Origin: JAJYLM01 sp964547905 | Lineage (GTDB): Bacteria; JAMCPX01 | Reading direction: 5' to 3' | Length of the DNA stretch: 64,000 nt | Assembly: GCA_964547905.1 (NCBI GenBank) | Contig: CAZJPN010000016.1 | Location: 1 to 64,000 of the forward strand | Shown here: one piece after another, positions 34,348-42,317 of the stretch | Layout: every line of letters starts with the position of its first letter | How positions within the stretch are numbered: the first letter of the stretch is position 1 | Notes under the pieces: generated by a model | Told to the model about the DNA's origin: nothing | Databases searched by the model: none | Seen by the model: only the letters and a program-made list of their open reading frames with translations | Position numbers and translations under genes: made by a program

Positions 34348-35067
34348 ATGAATAAAGGATATATAGACACACACTCACATATACTCTATGAAACAGATGA
34401 TGGATCCGGGAGTATCGAAGAAAGTATCAAAATAATCAAAGCCATCATCAATGCCGGCTTTTCAACCTCTTATGCCACACCACACAATATACCCGGAAGT
34501 GATAAATCTATATTACTATCCAAAAGTAAAGACAGGATACAAAAGATTTCAGAAATCCTTGAGAAACAGAACATAAACTACGAAATAAATACAGGCGCTG
34601 AAAACTATTTCGACGCATCTCTGAACATAAAAACACCTGGTGATTATTTTATCCCGCTTGGAAATTCCGATATTTTCCTTGTCGAAATCCCCTTTATTGG
34701 GGAGAGTTCGCATCACATTGATACGCTGCATAAATCGGGGTTGAGATGCATCATTGCACACGTTGAAAGATACATGGATATAGTCCAAAATCCGGACAAG
34801 GTTGATATTTTTAAACAAGCAGGTTTTATGCTCCAGATGAACTTTGGCAGTCTGATTGGAGTGTATGGTTTCGATATTATGAAAACCGCGAATTATCTTT
34901 TAAAAAAAGACGCAATTGATGTAATAGCAACGGATATACACGATATACACCATGCGGACATAATTTTAAAAAAAGGTATAAAAAGGCTTGAAACCCTTGT
35001 CCGTCCGGCAAAAGTCTTGCAGTTTTTAAAAGACAAACCTTACAGCATTCTTAGTAAACCCCGTTAG
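34348..35067 (+). CDS. PHP-domain tyrosine-protein phosphatase (CpsB/YwqE type)
   Basis: 239 residues. The PHP metal sites are visible: DTHSHIL at residues 7-13, ATPHNIPG near 44, a His in IIAHVERY near 134, and ATDIHD near 196. This manganese-dependent phosphatase family (CpsB, YwqE) dephosphorylates the cognate BY-kinase, and the position right after the Wzc-like gene supports that partner. It replaces the low-molecular-weight phosphatase Wzb found in enteric bacteria. A modest ribosome site (AAAGG) precedes the ATG. Confidence 0.88.
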   Translation: MNKGYIDTHSHILYETDDGSGSIEESIKIIKAIINAGFSTSYATPHNIPGSDKSILLSKSKDRIQKISEILEKQNINYEINTGAENYFDASLNIKTPGDYFIPLGNSDIFLVEIPFIGESSHHIDTLHKSGLRCIIAHVERYMDIVQNPDKVDIFKQAGFMLQMNFGSLIGVYGFDIMKTANYLLKKDAIDVIATDIHDIHHADIILKKGIKRLETLVRPAKVLQFLKDKPYSILSKPR

Positions 35068-35114
35068 AAAATACGCGGCTTTAAACCACACCCTTTCCTG
35101 TTGCATGTTTCGGG

Positions 35115-35594
35115 TTAACCGCGTTCTGGCTTTAAGTATCCGATCCCTTTTAAAATAGTCTTGAGACGATCGGTACATGTACTTGACATGAGATAGATTT
35201 CGCATGTTTTACAATCTATAGGTTTTTTTCTGCATGTTACATGTTTGAATGTCCAGCACGGTCTGCTGTTATCAAGATATACAGGGCATTTTTCTCTGTT
35301 TTTTTTGATGCACGACTTTATCTGCCAGCACGGCAACAATGCAAATAACCTGCGCATTCCTTCGAGATTTAACCCAATATCCTTTATCATGTGTCTCATA
35401 CATTTTACACGTTCAAGATCTGCATCAGAATAATATCTTCTACCCGATTTTGTTTTGTACGGTATTAATACGCCATGATGTTCATACATCCTTAATGTGG
35501 GCGAGGATAGGTTCAATTTTTCAGACGCCTCACCTATTGAATATAACTTTTCCAAAATTGTATCTTTATCGTGTTTGGTTTTTTTTTGTTTCAT
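35115..35594 (-). CDS. MerR-family regulator with Cys-rich C-terminus
   Basis: 159 residues. The MerR winged HTH (about 16-85) reads YSIGEASEKLNLSSPTLRMYEHHGVLIPYKTKSGRRYYSDADLERV. In place of the usual dimerisation coiled coil plus effector domain there is a cluster of nine Cys (LLPCWQIKSC, REKCPVY, SRPCWTFKHVTC, IDCKTCEIY, SSTCTD) within residues about 90-145. That could hold a zinc site or an iron-sulphur cluster. It is immediately downstream of, and co-directional with, the metallo-hydrolase gene, 17 bp apart, so that gene may be a target. The inducer is unknown. Confidence 0.8.
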   Translation of the reverse strand: MKQKKTKHDKDTILEKLYSIGEASEKLNLSSPTLRMYEHHGVLIPYKTKSGRRYYSDADLERVKCMRHMIKDIGLNLEGMRRLFALLPCWQIKSCIKKNREKCPVYLDNSRPCWTFKHVTCRKKPIDCKTCEIYLMSSTCTDRLKTILKGIGYLKPERG

Positions 35595-35610
35595 ATTAAA
35601 TCTCGTATTT

Positions 35611-36486
35611 TCATTTGTCTTCTATAACGGCTCTAACCTTTGCCTGCAGGTTAATCGTATATGCCCTTTCCGGCTGTCCGCTGCCGGATTTAACATAATC
35701 TTCGTTTTTGATACGTTCAACAACATCGTTCATATTACCGGATTCTTTATAGTAAGCCCTGATCCTTTCAATAAACACCTGAGTCGCTTTGACGGAATTC
35801 ATAAAATATTGCCTTGCCTCTTCACCTTCAATAACAGGTCCATGACCGGTTGCTATATAGTCGACATGGTACTGTGTTAATATTTTAAGACTGCTGACAT
35901 AAGATTTATAACTTGTGAGAAATTCCGGTAGAATGTCTCCGGATTGTAATCTTATACCTGCAGCTTCACCGGTAAACATGATACTCCGATTCTTTAGATA
36001 ATAACACATAGAATCTTTTGTATGTCCAGGTGTGTATATTACCTCAAGATCATCACCTCCTATATCAAAATGCTCCCCTCCGGTAAGCGGCATATCAAGT
36101 TGAAACGGTCTGAATTCTATGTCGGGATCGTTGATATTCATCATCTTTTCACTATCATGGTTAAGAGAGGTTATAAGTTCAACAGCATGGCTGCTCTTTA
36201 AGATATTATCTATCGTATAGTAACCGCCTATTTTAAACTCGGGTAGATGCCGTTTTAAATACGAGGCAGAACCAAGATGATCGTAATGACTATGCGTGAG
36301 AAAAGCATAGAGAGGAATTTTGTTTTGTGTTAAACAAGGTATGATTTCTTTTGTGTACACAGGTCCCATCATTGTCATACCGGTATCTATTAAAACACAC
36401 AGCTTTGATCCCGTTATTAAATATACGGGTATCATGGCATTGCCAAGCAAAGACACATTGTCCGTTATTCTATAAGCTACTTCCAT
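35611..36486 (-). CDS. Metallo-beta-lactamase-fold hydrolase
   Basis: 291 residues. The metal-binding motif THSHYDHLG (near 65-71), a downstream His in YTPGHTKDS near 155, an Asp-like site near EAAGIR and the final His in ATGHGPV near 220 fit a class B MBL fold. Residues 240-290 form a C-terminal helical segment (RIRAYYKESGNMNDVVERI, QAKVRAVIEDK), as in glyoxalase-II-like or RNase-Z-unrelated hydrolases. Substrate unknown. The start has no strong ribosome site. It is probably co-transcribed with the MerR gene that follows. Confidence 0.82.
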   Translation of the reverse strand: MEVAYRITDNVSLLGNAMIPVYLITGSKLCVLIDTGMTMMGPVYTKEIIPCLTQNKIPLYAFLTHSHYDHLGSASYLKRHLPEFKIGGYYTIDNILKSSHAVELITSLNHDSEKMMNINDPDIEFRPFQLDMPLTGGEHFDIGGDDLEVIYTPGHTKDSMCYYLKNRSIMFTGEAAGIRLQSGDILPEFLTSYKSYVSSLKILTQYHVDYIATGHGPVIEGEEARQYFMNSVKATQVFIERIRAYYKESGNMNDVVERIKNEDYVKSGSGQPERAYTINLQAKVRAVIEDK

Positions 36487-36580
36487 AATAATGATTTTAA
36501 TAAATGTAAACTTTTAAAAAAGCAACCAAAGGCTTAACCGGTGTACTTACACCCATCCCCAAAATACACAAAATTCAATG

Positions 36581-36609
36581 TTGCCAATTTTAAAAGAAAC
36601 TGTTATATT
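36581..36609 (+). promoter_or_regulatory. Sigma-70 promoter of the zinc-ribbon/DciA/glycosyltransferase operon
   Basis: TTGCCA (36581-36586), exactly 17 bp, then TATATT (36604-36609). This is the best sigma-70 match among the gaps I read (5/6 and 5/6). The leader to the ATG at 36721 is about 105 nt and holds a weak hairpin (TCGAAGG/CCTTCGA, 36677-36702) just before the ribosome site. Confidence 0.6.
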
Positions 36610-36720
36610 GGTCCTGTTAGAGGTTAAGCATTGGATTTATGTTGTCTGTTGATAGAAATATTACTGTATTGAGCAGTCGAAGGAATTTTATTCCCTTCGA
36701 AAGGGCTAAGGTAGAAAGCT

Positions 36721-37827
36721 ATGATCGTTATATGCGATAAATGCAATACAAAGTATAAGCTGGATGATGCCACCATTACCGAGGAAGGTATAAAGGTAAG
36801 ATGTTCGAAGTGTGGTAATACTTTTATAGTAAAAAAACCAAAACCTGAAGATATTCAAAAAATCGGACAGCCTCAACCGAATCCCCAGGTCACTCAACAA
36901 GAGTTAAGCATAAACAGTAATTTAGACAAAGTAATCAATGAAACAATAAGTGATATTACCGCCAACCAGCCAAAACCTGCTGATGCTGGTAGTGAATTCG
37001 ATTGGTCTGCACTTAATGAAAATAAGGAGAGTAAACCCCAAACCGAAGAACCCCCTCCACCGGCATTTGAATGGAAACAAGATCAACTGGAAATAGCGGT
37101 AAAAAACAGAGAACAACAAACAGAAACTTTAGAAACATCCAAAGAGCCTACCCATGCAGAGAACCAGCAAGGCAATACGATATTCACTTATAATGAGCCT
37201 AAAATCTCAGGTCCAACGGTAGAAAATGTATTAAAGGAATCCATAAAGCAAGCCAGATCCGGATATGCTTCGAGCACGGTAATGGCTTTTATAAAAAAGT
37301 TCGTAATTTTATTGGTTGTATTGGTTGCGTTAGGCGGTGCGGGGTATTCCGCCTATATATACAAAACACGACTTTCAGTAATAGGCGACAATATTTATAC
37401 GACCGTCTTAAAGTACATAGCACCGAATAAACAAGTCAACATAGGCGTTTCTGTAAGTGAATCAAGGGGGTATTTCTTTAAAAATATAAGAGGGCAACAA
37501 CTATTCGTTATAGATGGTAATGTTACCAATATAACCGAGCATCCCGTAAGCTTTATAAAGCTCGAAGCAAGTATATTGGATAACAATAATAATGTTATTT
37601 CTTCAAAAACGTTTTTTGCGGGAAACATACTAACCGATGAAGAGTTAAGAACATACACAAGTGATCAAATAAACTCTATACTAAATAATGAAATGGGACA
37701 GTCATTAAAAAACTTTAACATTCCGCCGAAGGCAAGCATACCTTTTATGGCTGTATTTTTCGATGTACCTGACAATCTTTCTTCTTTTACCGTAATACCC
37801 AAAAGTACGCACTTAGGCGTTCAATAA
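36721..37827 (+). CDS. MJ0042 zinc-ribbon / DUF3426-like membrane protein
   Basis: 368 residues. An N-terminal zinc ribbon has Cys5, Cys8, Cys28 and Cys31 (CDKC...CSKC). A disordered acidic/Pro/Gln linker follows (about 45-165), then a membrane helix (KFVILLVVLVALGGAGYSAYIY, about 197-218), and a periplasmic DUF3426-like beta domain (about 245-365) with IDGNVTNITEHPVSFIKLEASILDNNNNVISS and PFMAVFFDVP. The combination is typical of deltaproteobacteria and their relatives. The role is unknown; the layout suggests an envelope protein sensing or binding something on both sides. The same four-Cys N-terminus occurs in the receiver protein at 56148. Confidence 0.8.
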   Translation: MIVICDKCNTKYKLDDATITEEGIKVRCSKCGNTFIVKKPKPEDIQKIGQPQPNPQVTQQELSINSNLDKVINETISDITANQPKPADAGSEFDWSALNENKESKPQTEEPPPPAFEWKQDQLEIAVKNREQQTETLETSKEPTHAENQQGNTIFTYNEPKISGPTVENVLKESIKQARSGYASSTVMAFIKKFVILLVVLVALGGAGYSAYIYKTRLSVIGDNIYTTVLKYIAPNKQVNIGVSVSESRGYFFKNIRGQQLFVIDGNVTNITEHPVSFIKLEASILDNNNNVISSKTFFAGNILTDEELRTYTSDQINSILNNEMGQSLKNFNIPPKASIPFMAVFFDVPDNLSSFTVIPKSTHLGVQ

Positions 37828-37830
37828 TCT

Positions 37831-38586
37831 ATGGCAGAGAAAAACATAGGGCAACTTGCTTCAGATTTCGTCAATAAACTTACAGTATACAAAGAACCAG
37901 CTATACGGGAAAAGGTTTTTTTAAAAAATATAAAAGTCGTTCCAGCGGACATACTGTCGGATATCATAATGCATGTTATAAGCAAGGCATATAAAAAAGA
38001 AGGGAAATACCTCGAAATTAGCAGCATGTTTACAAGTAAGGCACTTCTAAAAGAAGCCCTCGGAGAAAAGGGCATGCATGATCTCATGAGAGCTGCGGCA
38101 GTAAAGGGATACAAAGAGTTCTCGGTATTCATGCTCGAAAACAGATCCGTATCCGCAAAGAAAGAGGTCGATGAACCTCTACCAGACCCAAAGATAGAGG
38201 GTATGCCGATCGGGCTAAGAAAAACCTTGTCAAAATCACACAACAGGGATGTTATAGAAAAACTTCTCTACGATCAGGAGCCCTCTGTTATAAATGTTTT
38301 ATTGAGTAACCCGAGAATAACGGAAACAGATATAATCAAGATAGTATCGAGAAGGCCGAACTCAGAGAGTATTTTGCGAACGGTTTACAATAGCCACCGA
38401 TGGAAATACAGGTACAGGGTACAATGTTCCCTTGCCATGAACCCCTATACACCTGCGGATATAACCCTCAGTGTACTTCCGGGATTATTCAACGTCGATC
38501 TGCTGAGAATAATCAATGACAGCAGACTTTCCGATGTTGTAAGGCTACAGGCAAAGATTATACTCAAACAGGATATTGCCTTATAG
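37831..38586 (+). CDS. Conserved hypothetical protein, helical (HEAT-like)
   Basis: 251 residues, soluble and mostly alpha-helical, with no signal or membrane segment. The second half (about 130-250) reads like short HEAT/ARM-type hairpins: LSKSHNRDVIEKLLYDQEPSVINVLLSNPRITETDIIKI, then RYRVQCSLAMNPYTPADITLSVLPGL. The 'L-x-NP-x-TP' signature resembles unnamed proteins I recall from Geobacter- and Myxococcus-type genomes. It sits 3 bp after the zinc-ribbon gene and overlaps or abuts the DUF721/DciA-like gene, so the three are likely co-expressed. Function not known. Confidence 0.65.
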   Translation: MAEKNIGQLASDFVNKLTVYKEPAIREKVFLKNIKVVPADILSDIIMHVISKAYKKEGKYLEISSMFTSKALLKEALGEKGMHDLMRAAAVKGYKEFSVFMLENRSVSAKKEVDEPLPDPKIEGMPIGLRKTLSKSHNRDVIEKLLYDQEPSVINVLLSNPRITETDIIKIVSRRPNSESILRTVYNSHRWKYRYRVQCSLAMNPYTPADITLSVLPGLFNVDLLRIINDSRLSDVVRLQAKIILKQDIAL

Positions 38587-38596
38587 GCTAAAAGAC

Positions 38597-38917
38597 ATGG
38601 AAAATATCAAAGAAATAATCTCGGAATTAACCCAGACAAGGTTTAAGCATGAAATGGAGGGATTGAAGGTTCTCGAACAATGGGAGGCCATTGCAGGTAG
38701 CAGACTGTACGCTCTATCACGACCGGTATCTATACGTAATGGAACTCTCTTTGTATTTGTAGAAAACAGTGTTGCATTACAGGAAATGAGCTACAATAAG
38801 CAAAATATATTAAAAAACATAAATACAAAAAAAGACCTGCCTTATATAAAGGATATAAAATTCAATATAAGGTCAAATGACCATACACTTGACATTGATG
38901 AACAGCAAGCCGGTTAA
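38597..38917 (+). CDS. DUF721 / DciA-like protein
   Basis: 106 residues from the ATG at 38597 (MENIKEIISELTQ); the frame can be extended to a TTG at 38576 inside the previous gene without support. The DUF721 signature is present: VLEQWEAIAGSRLYALSRPVSIRNGTLFVFVENSVALQEMSYNKQNILKNIN. In DciA this KH-like fold is the replicative helicase loader. This short protein has only the core fold, so a helicase-loading role is possible but not shown. It overlaps the next gene by 20 bp. Confidence 0.75.
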   Translation: MENIKEIISELTQTRFKHEMEGLKVLEQWEAIAGSRLYALSRPVSIRNGTLFVFVENSVALQEMSYNKQNILKNINTKKDLPYIKDIKFNIRSNDHTLDIDEQQAG

Positions 38918-40061
38918 AATCTTGTTTATACATTCCTCTTCAGAGATGTACGGTTCTGACAGATGTTTTTATGAACTGGTAAAAAGGATTGATAAAAAAC
39001 AATTCACACCCGTTACCGTGCTTCCTTTTGAGGGTGAGCTGGCTGAAAAGTTAAGGGCTCTCGGAATCGGCATTTATATAACAGACCCATGGGTATTGAG
39101 AAAAGGTGTCTTCCGCAGTATAAAGTTTATACTCTACTTGCTCAGGCTACCGATAAGTATCTTCAGACTTATCCGTATCATAAGGAAAGAACGCATTTCC
39201 GTTGTGTACTCCAATACCAGTGTAATTCCCGGCTCTGCATTATCGGCATTTATAATGCGCAAACGGCATATCTGCCATATCCGTGAGCTTTATGACACCT
39301 ACCCGGGTCTTTCTCCTTTCTACATCTCATTTCTCTGCCTGTTTTCACGGAAAATTATTGCAATCAGTAATGCTGTTGCGGCATTCGTACAGAAGAGTTG
39401 TTCAGGAAAGGCAACGGTCGTATACGACGGTATCGCGCTCGAAAGGTTCACCGGAACAACGGGAAAAATTCCCGACGAACTATTGGGATGGAAGCAGCAA
39501 AAGCGCATCGTTATTTCAAACATTGGAAGGGTCAGCCATATAAAGGGGCAGGAGCTTTTCGTTGATGCTGCACGTGAATGTATGAACTATGACCTCAACC
39601 TGGGATTTCTTGTTATAGGCGGGGTGTTTCAGGGAAACGAGGCATACATGTCTCACCTGCAGGAAATGGTCAGTGCACATGGTATGCAGGACGTCATGAT
39701 GTTTACCGGTTTCAGAGACGACGTAGACGATTTCATCCGAAACAGCGACATCATCGTGTTGAGTACCCTTATAGCAGAAGGACTCGGACAGGTTGTAATG
39801 GAAGGTATGGCAGCAGGCAAGGTTGTTGTCGCACCGGATAAAGGAGGGCCTGTCGAGCTTATCGAGAACGGAATAGACGGCATACTCTACGGTACCGGCA
39901 ATCGTGATGCCCTTGCCAAAGCCGTACTAAAGGCGGCCGAGGATCCAGCATTAAGAAAGTCAATCGGAGAAAGGGCAAGGATCAAAGCAGAAAAGAAATT
40001 TGGGATACAAAGCAATATTTACGCAATAGAACAGATCATCAAAGAAGCGGCTTTGGGTTAA
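38898..40061 (+). CDS. Family 4 glycosyltransferase (GT-B fold)
   Basis: 387 residues from ATG 38898 (MNSKPVKILFIHSSSEMYGSDRCFYELV); an in-frame ATG at 38877 is possible. The acceptor domain has the GSDR start motif. The donor domain has IGRVSHIKGQELFVDAA (near 215) and the retaining E-x7-E motif AEGLGQVVMEGMAAGKVVVAP (near 300), typical of GT4. It transfers a sugar from a nucleotide sugar to a lipid or polysaccharide precursor, probably cell-surface glycan. Its 3' end overlaps the convergent gene at 40058 by four bases. Confidence 0.88.
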   Translation: MNSKPVKILFIHSSSEMYGSDRCFYELVKRIDKKQFTPVTVLPFEGELAEKLRALGIGIYITDPWVLRKGVFRSIKFILYLLRLPISIFRLIRIIRKERISVVYSNTSVIPGSALSAFIMRKRHICHIRELYDTYPGLSPFYISFLCLFSRKIIAISNAVAAFVQKSCSGKATVVYDGIALERFTGTTGKIPDELLGWKQQKRIVISNIGRVSHIKGQELFVDAARECMNYDLNLGFLVIGGVFQGNEAYMSHLQEMVSAHGMQDVMMFTGFRDDVDDFIRNSDIIVLSTLIAEGLGQVVMEGMAAGKVVVAPDKGGPVELIENGIDGILYGTGNRDALAKAVLKAAEDPALRKSIGERARIKAEKKFGIQSNIYAIEQIIKEAALG

Positions 40062-40405
40062 TCCAGCTTTATTATCCTGTTCTCAATCATGAAATAGAAG
40101 ATCTCCTTTGCGTATTCATCGGGTGTCATATCAAAACTGTCAAAATTGAACAAAGACATCAAGACATCCTTCAACTCTTCAAACCCTTCGGGCTTCTCCT
40201 TCTGTAATGTCTCTACGATTACCCATTCATCGCTCTCCTTTGGGAAAGGGTTTTTTATACACTGCACCGTAAAATGGATATGCTGGAGTTCGCTGTCATC
40301 AATGCCTAAATCATCCGCGTATTCATCGAGTTCCTCTCCGTTTTCATCGTCATAAAGTTCAAAATCATCCCCTGTCTCGTTGTCGTCATATTTTTTTTTG
40401 TCCAT
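40058..40405 (-). CDS. Acidic hypothetical protein
   Basis: 115 residues from the ATG at 40405, which has GGGGG about 9 bp upstream; the longer frame begins at a TTG. The first 40 residues are highly acidic (DDNETGDDFELYDDENGEELDEYADD), followed by a folded-looking alpha/beta part (LQHIHFTVQCIKNPFPKESDEWVIVETLQKEKPEGFEELKDVLMSLFNFDSFDMTPDEYAKEIFYFMI shape). No family recognised. It overlaps the 3' end of mqnA by 20 bp, so it is read with the menaquinone genes. Its 3' end overlaps the convergent glycosyltransferase gene. Confidence 0.6.
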   Translation of the reverse strand: MDKKKYDDNETGDDFELYDDENGEELDEYADDLGIDDSELQHIHFTVQCIKNPFPKESDEWVIVETLQKEKPEGFEELKDVLMSLFNFDSFDMTPDEYAKEIFYFMIENRIIKLD

Positions 40406-41189
40406 TTGCAAATACCCCCTTTATGTCTTGTATGTATTTTACAAACAACTCAAGACTCTTATCAACTGTTGTTGTTTGATTGTAGATGAAAAGATGCCAG
40501 TAATCTTGAATGGAACCCGGGGAGATCGACAATTCTTCAGCCCTTTTCTGAGCCATCCTTTTCTCGTTTTCCCAGAATGTAACGAGAGACCGGCTGAGTA
40601 TAGTGGATAAATAATCTTTATCCTTTTGAGAAAGGACCTTTCTTACGGCCCATAGCGCAAACACAAAGGGCAACCCTGTCCACTTGTACCATTCTTCACC
40701 AAGATCGTACATATACTCGAAGCCTTTCAAACCATTGTGTGCATGTACCAATGCATTGTTGCCTATAAAAAGATATGCGTCGACTTCATCCTGCTTCGGC
40801 TGATCAAGATATACGGCAGATTCTATTCCATATCTCTTTTCAAGGATAAGCCTCATCAATACCCTTGAAGTCGATGTCTGGGATGTTATGCCTATCTTAC
40901 GATTTTTTAGTCTTTCCGCAGGGACTTTCGTAAACAAGTTGACACTCCCTGCCTTTTCACTAACAGCGACACACATTCTCCCAAAGGGTTCATAGTTTTG
41001 TTGTAGGTTTAGAAAATCCATAACAGATATCGGAGCCGCATCTATTGCGTCTTTTGTACCGGCAAGTCTGCCTATCTGGCGCGGATAGCCTGAAACAAGT
41101 TCAATATCCGGCTTTTTGTCAACATACTCAAGTGTATAGTAAAAAGGATCAACGTTAATATATGGCATTCTGGCGAGTTTCAAATTCAT
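40386..41189 (-). CDS. mqnA: Chorismate dehydratase MqnA (futalosine menaquinone pathway)
   Basis: 267 residues. It is a periplasmic-binding-protein-like fold without signal peptide: LKLARMPYINVDPFYYTLEYV at the N-terminus, SGYPRQIGRLAGTKDAIDAAPISVMDFL near 35-60, and KIGITSQTSTSRVLMRLIL near 105. MqnA removes water from chorismate to give 3-enolpyruvoyl-benzoate, the first step of the futalosine route. A ribosome site AAAGGAT precedes the ATG. It is 5 bp from mqnE, whose substrate it makes. mqnB, mqnC and mqnD are not in the window. Confidence 0.92.
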   Translation of the reverse strand: MNLKLARMPYINVDPFYYTLEYVDKKPDIELVSGYPRQIGRLAGTKDAIDAAPISVMDFLNLQQNYEPFGRMCVAVSEKAGSVNLFTKVPAERLKNRKIGITSQTSTSRVLMRLILEKRYGIESAVYLDQPKQDEVDAYLFIGNNALVHAHNGLKGFEYMYDLGEEWYKWTGLPFVFALWAVRKVLSQKDKDYLSTILSRSLVTFWENEKRMAQKRAEELSISPGSIQDYWHLFIYNQTTTVDKSLELFVKYIQDIKGVFANGQKKI

Positions 41190-41194
41190 ATCCT

Positions 41195-42316
41195 TTATTT
41201 GTAAATCCTTATTACTTTATATTCCCCATTCCTCTGTGCAGGTATGTAGCCCACATCTTTAATCATGGAAATCATCTTGTTATTTGTCAAGCCGGCAGGC
41301 GTTAGTGCCCCTGCTGCATGGGTTACCCTCTCTTTACCGATGGTACCATCAATATCATCCGCACCAAAATGCAAAGCTACTTGTGTAATGCCTTCCGATA
41401 ACATTACCCAATATGCTTTTATATGCGGAAAATTATCAAGGTATAGCCTTGATAGAGCTATAATCTTTAGTTTTCTTATGCCGGTCGGTGTATCTACCTC
41501 GTTCTGTAATGGAGTATTCGCAGAGTGAAACGTAAGAGGAACAAATGTCAAAAAACCTGACGTCTCATCCTGCAAGGCACGCAACTGCTCAAGATGTGAA
41601 ATGATGTCATCATCTGTTTCTATGTGTCCATAAAGCATTGTCGCATTTGTTTTGATGCCCAGTGAATGGGCTATTTTGTGAGTCAGTAACCAGTTATCTT
41701 TTGATTCTTTACCTTTAAACAATTTTGCCCTTATATTGTCTGATAGTATTTCTGCGCCTCCCCCGGGCATTGTATTTAATCCCGCATCGATAAATTTCGA
41801 CAGCACCTCTTTAACATCCATTTTATACAGCCTTGCGAAGTATCCTATTTCTGTTGCAGTAAAAGCCTTTATCGTTATGGACGGGAAATGCGCTCGTATC
41901 TCTTTTATCATCAAGATATAATATTTGAATTCCAGATCGGGATTAAGTCCACCCACGATATGAACCTCATCCAGCTCTTTGCCGTATACCGACAGTTCAG
42001 AAATAATCTCCTCTATAGACATCGTATAGGCATCTTTTGCATGCTTACTCTTTGCATAGGCGCATACCTGGCAGTGAACGCTGCATATATTGGTGTAGTT
42101 TATCTGCTTGTTTACGGTAAAATACACAAGCCTGCCATTGAGTTGCTGTTTCTTATAATCCGCCATTGCACCAATAAAATGAACATCGTTGGAGTTCAGT
42201 ATGGCGCAGGCATCTTCTCTATCAAGCCTTGTGCCTTTTTTAATCTTTTTCGCAACTGAGTACAGCGATGTGTCCGTAATACCCATACTGAATTTTTTTT
42301 CTTTTTCATTTATCAT
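41195..42316 (-). CDS. mqnE: Aminodeoxyfutalosine synthase MqnE (radical SAM)
   Basis: 373 residues. The radical SAM cluster is CSVHCQVC (C-x3-C-x2-C, near 78-85), then EVHIVGGLNPDLEFKYY near 118, KAFTATEIGYFAR near 150, PGGGAEILSDNIRAKL near 185, ATMLYGHIET near 225 and HFGADDIDGT near 325. The GGGAE and HIVGG strings fit MqnE rather than MqnC, and the mqnA neighbour agrees. It joins enolpyruvoyl-benzoate to S-adenosylmethionine to give 6-amino-6-deoxyfutalosine. It starts 2 bp from the large membrane protein gene. Confidence 0.9.
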   Translation of the reverse strand: MINEKEKKFSMGITDTSLYSVAKKIKKGTRLDREDACAILNSNDVHFIGAMADYKKQQLNGRLVYFTVNKQINYTNICSVHCQVCAYAKSKHAKDAYTMSIEEIISELSVYGKELDEVHIVGGLNPDLEFKYYILMIKEIRAHFPSITIKAFTATEIGYFARLYKMDVKEVLSKFIDAGLNTMPGGGAEILSDNIRAKLFKGKESKDNWLLTHKIAHSLGIKTNATMLYGHIETDDDIISHLEQLRALQDETSGFLTFVPLTFHSANTPLQNEVDTPTGIRKLKIIALSRLYLDNFPHIKAYWVMLSEGITQVALHFGADDIDGTIGKERVTHAAGALTPAGLTNNKMISMIKDVGYIPAQRNGEYKVIRIYK

Positions 42317-42317
42317 G

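Noticed and set aside
35068..35114. Bidirectional terminator between the PHP phosphatase and MerR genes
   Set aside because: Only short scattered complementarity (ACGCGG/CCGCGT) without a T-run on either strand.
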